In this document: piece after piece, positions 15,146-23,056 of the stretch
How positions within the stretch are numbered: the first letter of the stretch is position 1
How the letters are laid out: every line of letters starts with the position of its first letter
Source of the DNA: Heterostelium multicystogenum
Lineage: Eukaryota > Evosea > Eumycetozoa > Acytosteliales > Acytosteliaceae
NCBI GenBank assembly: GCA_003667245.1
Contig: RCNN01000128.1
Span: 1 to 23,056 of the forward strand
DNA: 23,056 nt
Reading direction: 5' to 3'
Made by a program: the position numbers and the translations under genes
The notes under the pieces: generated by a model
Seen by the model: only the letters and a program-made list of their open reading frames with translations
Databases searched by the model: none
Told to the model about the DNA's origin: nothing

Positions 15146-15343
15146 ATGTCACTGCTCGATCAATGCCGACACTGCGATACACCGTTGTCTGCCGACGAAA
15201 AGGCCAGCCGACTTTGTGATGAGTGCAGCTACTTTGCCGACGACTATCACCGCTACGACGCCCTGCGAGAAGAAGGCTACATGCCGCACCAGGCCAAGCT
15301 GATGTGTGGCCTGGCAGATCCGCCAGACCCAGAAGACGAATAA
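15146..15343 (+). CDS. Small zinc-ribbon-like phage protein
   Basis: This protein of 65 residues starts at the ATG at 15146. It has two CxxC-type pairs (CRHC at residues 7-10 and CDEC near 25-28), followed by an acidic, tyrosine-rich helix (YFADDYHRYDALREEG). It is in frame with the PrtN-like sequence upstream only because of the shift described there. Probably an early regulatory or host-interaction protein; unrecognised family. Confidence 0.5.
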   Translation: MSLLDQCRHCDTPLSADEKASRLCDECSYFADDYHRYDALREEGYMPHQAKLMCGLADPPDPEDE

Positions 15344-15394
15344 CAAACCAATTGGCTGCCACCACCAGCCGACATACCACCAGGAGCACACCAC

Positions 15395-15529
15395 ATGACT
15401 GCAATTCAAATCTGCGCACTGATCAGCATTGCTACTGCCACCGGCATTCTCTACTGGATCGGTTACCGAGGCGGCTTGGCAGACGGCCGAGTTGAAGGTT
15501 ACGAAAACGGCCAGGACGATGGGTTTTAG
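15395..15529 (+). CDS. Tiny single-span membrane protein
   Basis: This is a 44-residue frame with AGGAG eight bases before its ATG. Residues 3-23 (AIQICALISIATATGILYWIG) form one membrane segment, followed by a glycine- and acid-rich tail (GGLADGRVEGYENGQDDGF). Short proteins of this design, a membrane anchor plus a DGRxxGY tail, are frequent in Pseudomonas phage early operons; their role is unknown. Confidence 0.6.
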   Translation: MTAIQICALISIATATGILYWIGYRGGLADGRVEGYENGQDDGF

Positions 15530-15537
15530 CTTAGGTT

Positions 15538-15795
15538 TTGAACAAGCCAAGGAACAATGCGCTGTTTCAATCACCCAAGCGCACGAACAGCGTCAAACGC
15601 ATAGAGCTACTGCTGAGCAGGGAGCCCCAGGACAGACTGACTCTTCTACTGATCGCTGAAAAGCTCAAGCTCGCTGCCGAGACCTTCAAAGCAGTGAAGT
15701 CGGAAACTCATGCAGCACAGACGCTCGCTCTGCGCGAGAAAGCCTTGAACATGGCTGCAGCAATGGATCTATGGACACAGGAGGACGCAGCATGA
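15538..15795 (+). CDS. Early phage protein, helical, start uncertain
   Basis: The open frame runs from a TTG at 15538 to the stop at 15795, which overlaps the next gene by ATGA. The convincing part begins at VKRIELLLSREPQDRLTLLLIAEKLKLAAETF, an amphipathic helical pair, and continues to REKALNMAAAMDLW. The TTG has a poor ribosome site. The ATG at 15557, preceded by AAGGAA, lies in another frame and would need a one-base change near 15590 to join. The gene may therefore also carry an indel. No known family. Confidence 0.5.
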   Translation: MNKPRNNALFQSPKRTNSVKRIELLLSREPQDRLTLLLIAEKLKLAAETFKAVKSETHAAQTLALREKALNMAAAMDLWTQEDAA

Positions 15796-16014
15796 GCCGC
15801 GAAATTCCAGTGTTACGCCTGACGCCTCAAGCCGCCGGATCGCTGAAGCAGCAATACGACAAGGTGTCCAAGGAGCTGCGTGAACTCACGCGCTACTACA
15901 AGGAGTTCGACCGCCAGTTGAAAGCGCGGATCGGTTCTAAACGCGGTACGCCAGTTGCACAAAGAAACCGACAACGCGCTGCTGCTGACTGATCTTGTAA
16001 AGGAGGCAGCATGA
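15792..16014 (+). pseudogene. Small coiled-coil early protein, one frameshift
   Basis: The ATG at 15792 follows GGAGGAC. The first 50 residues are a long charged helix (LKQQYDKVSKELRELTRYYKEFDRQLKARI). Near 15935 the frame changes. The other frame continues the heptad-like helix (VLNAVRQLHKETDNALLLTDLVKEAA) and stops at 16012-16014, overlapping the next ATG, which is the arrangement expected in this operon. As written, the frame ends at 15992 with a basic tail. Function unknown. Confidence 0.55.
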
Positions 16015-16555
16015 ACTGGATCCTTACCCACTCTGGCAAACACTTTGACCTGCTCGAACCCGACGCCGACATGATCGACCCACGGGACATCTCGCACGCG
16101 CTGGCCCACCTATGCCGCTTCAACGGTCACACCCGCGAGTTCTACAGCGTGGCCCAGCACAGCTGCATCGTCGCCGAGCTGGTGCCGGAAGAACACAAAC
16201 TCGCAGCCTTACTTCATGACGCACCCGAGGCGTACCTGGGCGACATGACGCGTCCACTCAAGCAATGGATCAGTGCCTACGAGCACTTCGAGGACTGTAT
16301 CTGGTGGCGCATCTGTGATCGGTTCGGCATGGCACCGGAACTCCCCGCCTGCATCCACAAGGCCGACCTGATAGCACTGGCTACGGAGCGCCGCGATCTC
16401 ATGCCATCCGATCCGGCTATCTGGGATTGTTTTGGTCGGCATCGAACCCATGGTTGAAACCATCCGCCCATGGTCTGTCGCAGAAGCCCGCAACACCTAC
16501 CACCAGCGCCTGATGGACCAACTCGCTTATCGAACACCGGAGGAAAGCGGCATGA
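16011..16555 (+). pseudogene. HD-domain phosphohydrolase (YfbR-like), frameshifted
   Basis: The ATG at 16011 has GGAGG upstream. The HD fold is clear in the first 140 residues: FNGHTREFYSVAQHS (metal ligand His50), LLHDAPEAYLGD (His69-Asp70 and Asp78) and HKADLIALATERRDLM (Asp119). Relatives such as YfbR are 5'-deoxynucleotidases; phage copies may adjust nucleotide pools. Around 16425 the frame shifts and the protein continues as VGIEPMVETIRPWSVAEARNTYHQRLMDQL. A second shift near 16525 would lead to the TGA at 16553, overlapping the next start. All catalytic residues precede the first break, so partial activity of the 148-residue product ending at 16457 is possible. Confidence 0.75.
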
Positions 16556-17118
16556 AGAACCAACAGAACAACACAGCGCCTTGTCCGCTTTCCTCCGCAC
16601 TGCAAATGGTGGCGACACTAGAAACAAACAGTCTCTGCTGCGCAGCAGCAGGCATTATTGCTCCTCCCAGCGCCACTGCCGAGGCACTTATACCCCGCGA
16701 AAAGCTGCGCGGGGCAGCGCTCAGTGATGCAACGCTAACCGCTCCAGCACGCCCGCTCGCGCAGCCTGTCTTGGGGTATACGCACGTTTCGAATGCCATG
16801 GATTACCCGCCAGAATCGAAACCAGGCCAGCGGTACTGGCCTGCCGACCTGACCAACGTGCGCCCCTATGAGTGGGCTGACATGTCTCCCAAACACGTAG
16901 CCGAGTTTGCTGGTGTGACTGAAGTTTGGATGTTGCTGGAGGCCGCTCAGAAAGCACATTGCAGAACTGCAGCAGGGATGGCCAAGCTACCCAATGACGT
17001 GTTTGACCCGACATCGTTACCCGGCCAGGAGGATGTCGTTATGAGCGCCGTGCGGATTTCGGAGCACCGTGACCGGCCGTTTCGGTTGATCGTGACCGCT
17101 CATTTCGCTAACGCGTGA
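16552..17118 (+). CDS. Unknown early phage protein, 3' end altered by the IS insertion
   Basis: The ATG at 16552 has GGAGGAAAG upstream. The N-terminal 80 residues are alanine- and threonine-rich. The later part (RYWPADLTNVRPYEWADMSPKHVAEFAGVTEVWMLLEAA) looks like a folded domain, but no family was recognised. In this frame it runs straight through the start of the interrupted excisionase gene (ATG 17041) and into the left end of the IS21 element, ending at 17118. The last 22 residues are IS-encoded. Normal order would require a stop near 17055 by overlap (ATGA), so a small indel inside this gene is suspected. Confidence 0.4.
   Translation: MKNQQNNTAPCPLSSALQMVATLETNSLCCAAAGIIAPPSATAEALIPREKLRGAALSDATLTAPARPLAQPVLGYTHVSNAMDYPPESKPGQRYWPADLTNVRPYEWADMSPKHVAEFAGVTEVWMLLEAAQKAHCRTAAGMAKLPNDVFDPTSLPGQEDVVMSAVRISEHRDRPFRLIVTAHFANA
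17041..17050 (+). pseudogene. Excisionase (xis) 5' fragment, interrupted by IS21
   Basis: AGGAGG lies seven bases before the ATG at 17041. Only ten bases of the gene are left here before the IS begins. The remainder is at 19692-19904. Confidence 0.75.
17044..17050. repeat. IS21 target-site duplication, left copy
   Basis: AGCGCCG directly before the IS left end, identical to 19692-19698. Confidence 0.9.
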
Positions 17119-17275
17119 CCGCTCATTTCGGTAGCAACGTGACCGATTCTCCGCCTGTTCCGAAACAGGTGGTCACGGCTTACCGAAATCGCCGGTCACG
17201 ACTTAGCGAAAGCCTTCCCCTTCGTTGCGCATGACCTGATGCGCCGCCATCCTCGACCGATTTCGGGAGAGGAAG

Positions 17276-18961
17276 ATGGCGGCGCCGCGAGTAGCCATGC
17301 GAAACATCAAAGAATGTCTGCGCCTCAAGTTTGAGGCCGGCTTGTCCCACGAGAAGATTGCCCGTGCCTTGCAGCTGTCCAAGGGCGTGGTTAGCAAGTA
17401 CATCGCGGCGGCGCGGGTGGCCGGGCTGGACTGGCCGGCGCTGGTGGCCATGGACGAGGCCGCGCTGGCGGCCGCCTTGTTTGCACCGACGTCGACGAAC
17501 AAGCCGCGCGGTGAGCGAGTGCTGCCCGATGTGCTGAGCATCCACCGCGAGTTGCGACGCAAGGGCGTGACCTTGCAGCTGCTGTGGGAGGAATATCTCG
17601 CCGCGCATGCGGGCCAGCCGACCTACCGCTACACCCAGTTCGTCGAGCACTACCGGCGCTACGCCCAGACGCTCAAACGTTCGATGCGTCAGCTGCACCG
17701 TGCGGGCGAGAAGCTATTCATCGACTATGCCGGGCCGACGCTGCCGGTGGTCGACCCGGCCACCGGCGAAGTGCGCCGGGCGCACATCTTCGTCGCCGCC
17801 CTGGGCGCCTCGAATTACACCTATGCCTGCGCGACGCCAGGCGAAACCCAGGTGGACTGGCTGACCTCGCTGGGCCAGGCTCTGACCTACTTTGGCGGCG
17901 TGCCGGAAATGGTTGTGCCGGACAATCCGCGCGCCCTGGTCGCCCAGCCGGATCGCTACGAGCCGGGCCTGAACCGGGCCACGCTGGAGTGCGCGCGTCA
18001 TTACCAGACGGTGATCCTGCCGGCACGGCCACGCAAGCCTCAGGACAAGGCCAAGGCCGAGGTGGCGGTGCAGGTGGTCGAGCGCTGGATCATGGCGCGG
18101 CTGCGCCATCGGCAGTTCTTCAGCCTGCATGCGCTTAACCAGGCCATCGCCGAGCTGCTGGAGGATCTGAATCGGCGCCCGTTCAAGCGGCTCGATGGCT
18201 GCCGGCGCGACTGGTTCGAGCGTCTGGATCGCCCGGCCTTGCGAGCGCTGCCGGTGCATCCCTACGAGGTCGCCACCTTCAAGCGCTGCAAGGTCAGCAT
18301 CGACTACCACATCGAGGTCAATGGCAGCTTCTACAGCGTGCCCTCCGCCCTGGCCCGGCAGAACGTGGACGTGCGACTGACGGCACACACCCTGGAAGTG
18401 CTGCATGGCAACCGGCGGGTGGCCAGCCACCTGCTGCTGGGGCGACGCGGCGCTTACAGTACCCAGCGCGAACACATGCCCGCAGCGCACCAGGCGCATC
18501 GTGAGTGGACGCCGCAACGCCTGCTCGACTGGGGCGAGCGGATCGGCCCCTACACGCGCCAACTGATCGATCACCAACTGACCCACAAGCCGCACCCGGA
18601 GATGGGCTACCGCGCCTGCCTCGGCCTGCTCTCGCTGGCCCGGCGCTATGGCAATGCACGCCTGGAAGCCGCTGCCGAACGTGCCGTACACCTGCGCGCC
18701 TTCACCGGGCGCAGCGTGCGCAACCTGCTCCAGCAAGGCCTGGATCAACAGCCGCTGCCCCAGCGTGCCGCCGAAACGACCTTACCCGGCGACCACGAGA
18801 ACGTCCGTGGCGCCGACTACTACCAACCCCCGCAACAGGAGCTGTTCGATGATGCCGCAACACACCCTGAATCAACTGCACCAGCTACGCCTGGACGGCA
18901 TGGCCCGCGCCCTGGAAGAGCAATGGACGCTGCCGGCCAGCCACAGCCTGAGCTTCGATGA
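17276..18961 (+). CDS. istA: IS21-family transposase IstA
   Basis: This protein of 561 residues starts at the ATG at 17276 (GGAGAGGAAG upstream). It has an N-terminal helix-turn-helix ([22 protein letters not shown]..., residues 13-45) and then an rve-type catalytic core. The acidic triad is Asp150 (FIDYAG), Asp216 ([10 protein letters not shown]) and Glu262 (KAKAEVAVQ). A C-terminal beta domain ([13 protein letters not shown]) follows. It cuts and joins the IS ends. The reading frame runs about 110 bases into istB and is longer than needed after [10 protein letters not shown]; the last 40 residues are the out-of-frame reading of istB and may be dispensable. The frame is intact, unlike many surrounding phage genes. 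Confidence 0.95.
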   Translation: MAAPRVAMRNIKECLRLKFEAGLSHEKIARALQLSKGVVSKYIAAARVAGLDWPALVAMDEAALAAALFAPTSTNKPRGERVLPDVLSIHRELRRKGVTLQLLWEEYLAAHAGQPTYRYTQFVEHYRRYAQTLKRSMRQLHRAGEKLFIDYAGPTLPVVDPATGEVRRAHIFVAALGASNYTYACATPGETQVDWLTSLGQALTYFGGVPEMVVPDNPRALVAQPDRYEPGLNRATLECARHYQTVILPARPRKPQDKAKAEVAVQVVERWIMARLRHRQFFSLHALNQAIAELLEDLNRRPFKRLDGCRRDWFERLDRPALRALPVHPYEVATFKRCKVSIDYHIEVNGSFYSVPSALARQNVDVRLTAHTLEVLHGNRRVASHLLLGRRGAYSTQREHMPAAHQAHREWTPQRLLDWGERIGPYTRQLIDHQLTHKPHPEMGYRACLGLLSLARRYGNARLEAAAERAVHLRAFTGRSVRNLLQQGLDQQPLPQRAAETTLPGDHENVRGADYYQPPQQELFDDAATHPESTAPATPGRHGPRPGRAMDAAGQPQPELR

Positions 18962-19598
18962 ACGCCTCGGCCTACTGCTCGACCGCGAACTGGCCTGGCG
19001 TGACAACCAGCGCCTGGTACGGCTGCGCAAGAAGGCCAAGCTCAAGTACGCCAACGCCTGCCTGGAAGATCTCGACCGCCGCTCCGGACGCGCCCTGGAC
19101 GAGCGTCTGATCGCCACCCTGGCCAGTGGCGACTGGATCCGCCAGCAGCACAACCTGCTGCTGACCGGCCCGACCGGTGCCGGCAAAACCTGGCTGGCCT
19201 GCGCCCTGGGCAACCAGGCCTGCCGCCAGGGCTATAGCACCCTGTACCTGCGCACCCCGCGCCTGCTGGAACAACTGCGCATCGCTCATGGCGACGGCAG
19301 CTTCGGCCGTACCCTGCAACAGCTGGCAAAGGTCGACGTCCTGGTGCTGGACGACTGGGCGCTAGCCCCGCTGGAGGAAGGAGCCCGGCATGACCTGCTG
19401 GAGGTGATCGACGACCGCGCTGGCAGCCGCTCCACCATCCTGACGAGCCAACTGCCCATCGAGCACTGGCACGGCTGGATCAACGACCCGACCCTGGCCG
19501 ATGCCATCCTCGACCGCCTGGTGCACAACGCCTACCGACTGACGATGAAAGGCGAGTCGCTGCGCCGAAAAAAAGCCGAGGAACAAGCCGCATCGTGA
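18849..19598 (+). CDS. istB: IS21-family helper ATPase IstB
   Basis: This 249-residue protein starts at the ATG at 18849 with AGGAG upstream, inside the 3' end of istA, as is typical for IS21 elements. An AAA+ ATPase is evident: Walker A GPTGAGKT at residues 107-114 and Walker [10 protein letters not shown] at 162-170. The N-terminal helix domain ([13 protein letters not shown]) and C-terminal [12 protein letters not shown] are family hallmarks. It assembles on DNA and directs IstA to target sites. The gene is intact. Confidence 0.95.
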   Translation: MMPQHTLNQLHQLRLDGMARALEEQWTLPASHSLSFDERLGLLLDRELAWRDNQRLVRLRKKAKLKYANACLEDLDRRSGRALDERLIATLASGDWIRQQHNLLLTGPTGAGKTWLACALGNQACRQGYSTLYLRTPRLLEQLRIAHGDGSFGRTLQQLAKVDVLVLDDWALAPLEEGARHDLLEVIDDRAGSRSTILTSQLPIEHWHGWINDPTLADAILDRLVHNAYRLTMKGESLRRKKAEEQAAS

Positions 19599-19691
19599 CC
19601 GATGCGATTACAATCCAGAACCCGCGCAACCGGGGTGGAAGCACCGGTCACGTATTAGCGAAACGCTCGGTCACGTTCACCGAAATCCGCA

Positions 19692-19698
19692 AGCGCCG
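19692..19698. repeat. IS21 target-site duplication, right copy
   Basis: AGCGCCG directly after the IS right end. Confidence 0.9.
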
Positions 19699-19904
19699 CA
19701 GAGAAACTCGACTTCCACATCACACCAGGAGCCTGGTTTCGGCAGGATCTGCTTTACCCAGTCTTCGGACTAAGCACCGAAGCGGTTCGCAAATACCGCA
19801 CCCGAGGTCTATGGCTAGAAGGCAAGCATTGGCGTTATGACCCGGCCAACGTAATCGTCTACAACCGTGCCGCTATCGAACGCTGGATGGAAGGCAAGCC
19901 ATGA
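19692..19904 (+). pseudogene. xis: Excisionase (xis), 3' part, DUF1233-like, interrupted by IS21
   Basis: Removing the IS and one 7-bp repeat joins the ATG at 17041 to this segment in one uninterrupted 71-codon frame, without any other fault. The protein shows FHITPGAWFRQDLLYPVFG, STEAVRKYRTRG (winged helix), WLEGKHWRYDP and IVYNRAAIERWMEG, the pattern of small phage excisionases found directly upstream of integrases. The TGA at 19902 overlaps the integrase ATG (19901). Xis normally directs the integrase to excise the prophage. With the gene split after its third codon, excision should fail unless another excisionase helps. Confidence 0.85.
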
Positions 19905-21115
19905 TCAACAAAATGCCGACAGGCGTTGAGATGAACGGCAAGCAACTACGCATCTGGTTCATCTTCAACGGCCAACGGTGTCGGGAACCCCTGGAAGGAA
20001 TCTCGAAAGTAAACAAGGCCGCAATCGCCTATGCCGACAACAAACGCCGTTCCATTCTCGCGGAAATCAAAGAGGGCCGCTTCGACTATTCAGCCCATTT
20101 TCCCAACTCGCCCAGGGCTGCCATGTTCACGGGGACCGGCGGCCCTTCACTCAAGCGCACTGTAAAGGAAGGCATTGAGCGCTGGCTGGAGGTTCAGCGC
20201 GCGCTTAAAGCGTCGAGCACCGTCATCAACTATGTGAGCAAGGCTGTGCACGTAGAAAAGAAGTTCGGCAATCGCCGAATTGTCGACATCAGCAAGAGCG
20301 ATATTGAGTTGTTTCAAGCACAACTGCTAAAGCAGGGCCTGGCCCCGAAGACAGTAAACGACATTTTCACCGTCGTTCGTGGGGTGTGGGCGGACGCCTT
20401 CGGCGACGGGATCCTGAAGGCAAACCCACTCGACAGGATCTGCAACGTCGGATCGGACGTGGACCTAGAGCATGCCGACCCCTTCAGTCGCATCGAGATC
20501 GAATTAATCGGCAAGACGGACCCCGACCGCCGGCCTGATGCCAGGATGATTGAGTTCAACTGCTGGCCGGGATGTCCCTTTCAGAGCTCATTGGGCTTGC
20601 GGTTGAAGACGTAGACCTTGATGCCGGCCTGGTGCATGTACGCCGAGCATTGGTCGTGGGCGAGTTCAAAGTCCCCAAAGAGCGTTCCAGGGTCCGAGTC
20701 ATCGAGCTTATAGACCCGGCCCTAGCACTAATGAGGGAGATAGTTGCTGCCGCCAGGGATGTGGTAGCCGAGGAAATCACCGTTATCCAGCGCGACAACA
20801 TCACGTCAAAGAAGATGAAGGTCAGGTTCCTTTTCCGCAGCTCGACTAGCGGTTTACTTTGGAACGGCAAAACGTTGAGCACCTGGTTCACCGCCCATCT
20901 GAAAAAAGCAGAGGTTTCGTCACAGAGGCGCCAACCAGTGCCGCCATACGTTTGCCAGCCAGATGCTGTCAAGCTACGTCCCGGTCGAATGGGTAGCCCG
21001 TCAACTCGGACACGCAGATACGACAATGGTGAGAAAGCACTACGGGAGATGGATACCGAAGGACACCAAGAGCATGGCAGGTATCGTGTCGAAAAATGCT
21101 GGGTTCAGGAGCTGA
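19901..21115 (+). pseudogene. int: Tyrosine-recombinase phage integrase, two compensating frameshifts
   Basis: The ATG at 19901 overlaps the xis stop. Residues 1-70 form an arm-binding domain (DUF3596 type: MPTGVEMNGKQLRIWFIFNG). A core-binding helical domain (IERWLEVQRALKASSTVINYV) follows, then the catalytic domain. The first shift is near 20565 (into GMSLSELIGLAVEDVDLDAG) and the second near 20930 (into QCRHTFASQMLSSYVPVEWVARQLGHADTTMVRKHY). Visible catalytic residues are the RHTF Arg, the His of GHAD and the Tyr of KHYGRW. The usual first arginine (GxR) is Ser in GMSLSE. The span of 1215 nt is a multiple of three, so the shifts cancel, but about 120 residues between them would be misread only if a single frame were forced. 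The stop is at 21113-21115. Confidence 0.85.
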
Positions 21116-21140
21116 GAACCAGTTTTTTCACAACGGAGGG

Positions 21141-21164
21141 GCAGCCCGATTACGATCGGGCTGC
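21141..21164. terminator. Perfect 10-bp hairpin between convergent int and HIRAN genes
   Basis: GCAGCCCGAT, loop TACG, ATCGGGCTGC. There is no T-run on either side, so it is a weak or factor-assisted bidirectional terminator, or possibly part of an attachment region. Confidence 0.4.
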
Positions 21165-21171
21165 GACCTCG

Positions 21172-21941
21172 CTAGAGAATTTCAAACTCTGTTGAGCTCA
21201 TCATTGACTGGCCTGCGGGTAATCGACCGGTCAGTTCAACAAGAAACCGCTGGTTCAGAGGAGCAGGAGCAGGATTCACTCGGGTGACCACAGCGCTCAA
21301 TGACTCTTGATCATCACTTTTACGGATAGAATGCAAGTCAGGGAGTAGATAGCGTGGTACATAACCAATGATTTGAGGTTTATTTACAGTTTGTAGCTGA
21401 ATGGCCCAACCAGTCGCCGGATTATTCGCCTCAAAACAAACTCTCAATTTTTCCCCAACCGCGAGATTATTCATAGCTAGATTCGACGACTCGTGCATAA
21501 ATCTACTGCCATGAATAAAAAACCGGCAAACAAAATCGCCGTCAGGCGAAGTCGTCAGAAGAGGGAAAATTTCCAGCGTATCTGTCTGCCTCGAACCACC
21601 AGAAATAGACAAAATCCTAAAAGGATCAGCCTTATCCTCTAGATCCATCCGTTCAACAATTTCAGAGAAATCTGAACGTCGTGGGTTTGGGATGCGATTC
21701 GAAAATACGGAAAACAGCTCAGAAGACGTGTACACATCATTCATCACCGGGAACGCCTCCAGAGGGCTGAATCCGGCTACAGACTTAGCAATTTCGCGCC
21801 TTTCAAGTAGCGAAATGTATAGCGTTCCCCGCCATCAACCGCCCTATCCAGGCGACCAATTTGGAAACCAACTGGCTTTTGGAGGAATCGCAGCATCGAC
21901 CGTGAACCTGATCTCCATGCCAAAAATAAAGTATTCATCAT
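21172..21941 (-). pseudogene. HIRAN-domain protein paired with a HipA-like kinase, one frameshift
   Basis: The start at 21941 (or the next codon, 21938) overlaps the kinase stop, so the two are coupled. The first 50 residues (ending in GGERYTFRYLKGA) are in one frame. After a one-base change near 21785-21795 the remaining 190 residues are intact in the next (LFSVFSNRIPNPRRSDF, DPFRILSISGGSRQTDTLEIF, FVCRFFIHGSRFM and so on). The C-terminal block, with EKLRVCFEANNPATGWAIQL followed by IIGYVPRYLLPDL, is the HIRAN signature, a fold that in helicases and nucleases binds DNA ends or stalled forks. The first part probably represents a recurring N-terminal domain of this subfamily. Role with the kinase unknown; stress response or defence is inferred. 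Confidence 0.65.
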
Positions 21942-22841
21942 CTGATTCCTGTCAGCTCACGGTAGGTATACCTGAGTAGGTCGGCAGTGAATTCCCTACA
22001 AGGTTGCTCAATACAGCCTTCGGGAATTTCGTCTAGCAGCCTACAGAGCTCATCAATGTCAATCCTAGCGAGCCGCTCAACCCATGGGGCGACCATTTCC
22101 GGCCATCGCGCGTGGGCTTGCTTCAGCAGCTCTATAGGTTAGTCCTTTTGACCCAGAGGAATTCCAATAAATCGCTCCCCTAGCCTTATTTACATACCAT
22201 TCGCCTCGGTTGGCAAGCCCGGATCGCAACCAAGAATCAATCTTTTCCGAATTCAGCTCTCTTCCTAGCGACGAAGCATGATCAAAGGATGGACCAACCC
22301 AGTGCTTTACGGCATTTTTGCTCTCTTGAACGAAACACACACCAGTTCTCGTGATGCCTATCTACGTTAACTATCAGAGCATCCAGAGTAATAATCCCAC
22401 CGAGTGACACGACTGCTTCGAACTTGGATGCCAACGTTGGCATTAATGTACAGACCGTATCCAAAATATTGCTCAGCGTGTGGGTGCTGAGCCCATAATT
22501 CTGAGATTGGTCATAACCAGGGATGGCCACCTGCTAGAAGCTCGTTGCCGTGTACAAGCTCTACTCCGTCTGAAAGCTGGCTAAATTTCCGACTCAAACA
22601 ACCAGGCTGTCCTCAAAGGACGCTAATTCGACGTCAGCGCAGGGAACACCAAGTTTTTTAGAAATCTCGCTGGCCAGCTTTTCAGACCAATGCTCACCGG
22701 CAAAATTTTTGCCAGATACGCGAGAGTGCTTGAACAACCAAACGTCTTGATCAGGAGGAATGGACACCCAAAACTTCGTTTTCGTCCCCATCCACTCTTC
22801 ATCAATCACCCAGTCCTTCTGACCTCGATAACCTCAAACAT
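21938..22841 (-). pseudogene. HipA-like serine/threonine kinase, multiply frameshifted
   Basis: From an ATG at 22841 (AAGGAA upstream) a protein of about 300 codons can be followed through shifting frames. Segments in order are the N-terminal lysine-bearing lobe (KFWVSIPPDQDVWLFK), GEHWSEKLASEISKKLGV, the regulatory-loop segment, the catalytic DRHHENW (22362-22342), the metal-binding SFDHASSLGRE (about 22289-22257), ARGAIYW, and a helical C-terminus ending at 21938. These motifs define HipA-fold kinases of the stand-alone CtkA-like type, without an obvious HipB partner. Frame changes occur near 22820, 22600, 22535, 22340 and 22145, so no active product is expected from the sequence as given. 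HipA relatives phosphorylate translation factors or tRNA synthetases; the target here is unknown. The gene forms an operon with the HIRAN gene. Confidence 0.7.
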
Positions 22842-22900
22842 ACGTCCGCAGATTCCTTTCGCGCAGGTAGCTGACCGTCATGCAATCTACATCATTGCGC

Positions 22901-22906
22901 ATAATA
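22901..22906 (-). promoter_or_regulatory. Candidate -10 element for the kinase/HIRAN operon
   Basis: TATTAT on the minus strand, 60 bases before the kinase ATG. No good -35 lies 16-18 bases upstream. The 215-bp stretch 22842-23056 shows no gene, only this box and the terminal hairpin. Confidence 0.3.
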
Positions 22907-23003
22907 GAAAAGCTGTTCGTTGGCTAAACGATCAATGGTTATTCAGAAAGGCAAAGATGAAAAATATTGCTCTGCACGCCCTAAAAATGCCCTAAGCGAA
23001 CAT

Positions 23004-23054
23004 AAAAAAACGACTAAGCCCCTGAAATATTCAACCATTTCAGGGGCTTAGTCG
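23004..23054 (-). terminator. Strong intrinsic terminator at the window end
   Basis: A perfect 18-bp stem (23011-23028 with 23037-23054, 8-nt loop) has seven T after it on the minus strand (complement of A 23004-23010). It would end a minus-strand gene beyond the right edge and insulate the kinase/HIRAN operon. Confidence 0.8.
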
Positions 23055-23056
23055 TA

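Larger units (their letters stand above)
17051..19691 (+). mobile_element. Complete IS21-family insertion sequence (2641 bp)
   Basis: The element begins TGCGGATTTCGG and ends CCGAAATCCGCA (perfect 12-bp terminal inverted repeats, TG...CA ends) and is flanked by the 7-bp duplication AGCGCCG. As usual for this family, both ends have multiple internal repeats. GTGACCG followed by TTTCG(G/C)T recurs at 17069, 17092, 17115 and 17139 (period 23-24), and in inverse at 17193, 19645 and 19668. It carries istA and istB in overlap, both intact, so it may still be mobile. It inserted into the excisionase gene. Confidence 0.95.

Noticed and set aside
16432..17118. One continuous 228-residue frame spanning the HD-protein tail, the next gene and the IS end
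   Set aside because: It joins three separate units by chance of frameshifts; internal ribosome sites and ATGA overlaps mark the real starts at 16552 and 17041.
17714..18748. 344-residue minus-strand open frame
   Set aside because: Antisense shadow of the GC-rich istA gene with intact DDE motifs.

Overview
The window is most of a temperate, tailed-phage prophage, almost certainly from a Pseudomonas-type gammaproteobacterium. This is suggested by the GC-rich codon use, a PrtN-type pyocin-activator protein in the early operon, and the familiar order CI / Cro / CII / DksA-like / primase-helicase (VapE type) / Q / holin / terminase / portal / capsid protease. No tRNA, rRNA or CRISPR array was seen.

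Layout. From 11.8 kb leftwards (minus strand) runs the pR-type operon: a Cro/YdaS-like repressor (11813), a CII (CP76-type) regulator, a DksA-like zinc finger, a TOPRIM-plus-helicase replication protein and a Q-like antiterminator. A 530-bp non-coding interval follows (7.4-7.9 kb) that carries two families of short iterated repeats and looks like a replication origin and late control region. After it come the holin, a small accessory cassette (6.2-7.0 kb), a basic gpZ-like protein, the DUF1441-type small terminase, the GpA-type large terminase, a gpW-like joining protein, a lambda-type portal and an S49 capsid protease cut by the window edge. The immunity segment (11.83-13.58 kb) holds cI (plus strand) and, convergent with it, an AT-rich two-gene cassette of unknown function. 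The segment is bracketed by copies of one operator, TATCAAC-N5-GTTGATA. From 13.56 kb rightwards a pL-type promoter serves a long run of small overlapping early genes (KilAC-like protein, PrtN-like activator, HD hydrolase and others) leading to xis and int.

An intact IS21-family element (17051-19691) sits in the excisionase gene after about three codons and has generated a perfect 7-bp target duplication (AGCGCCG). The integrase follows. To its right, on the minus strand, lies a two-gene unit of a HipA-like kinase and a HIRAN-domain protein, and the window ends in a perfect 18-bp stem terminator.

State of the genes. Many genes are broken by single-base indels. They are very dense in the head/terminase genes (0-6.2 kb) and in the HipA-like kinase, sparse in the replication and early genes, and absent from the IS, cI, the cassette beside cI and the holin. 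Protein similarity continues across the breaks in a neighbouring frame. The cause is therefore either recent decay of a prophage already trapped by the IS insertion, or uneven sequencing quality; the sequence alone does not decide.
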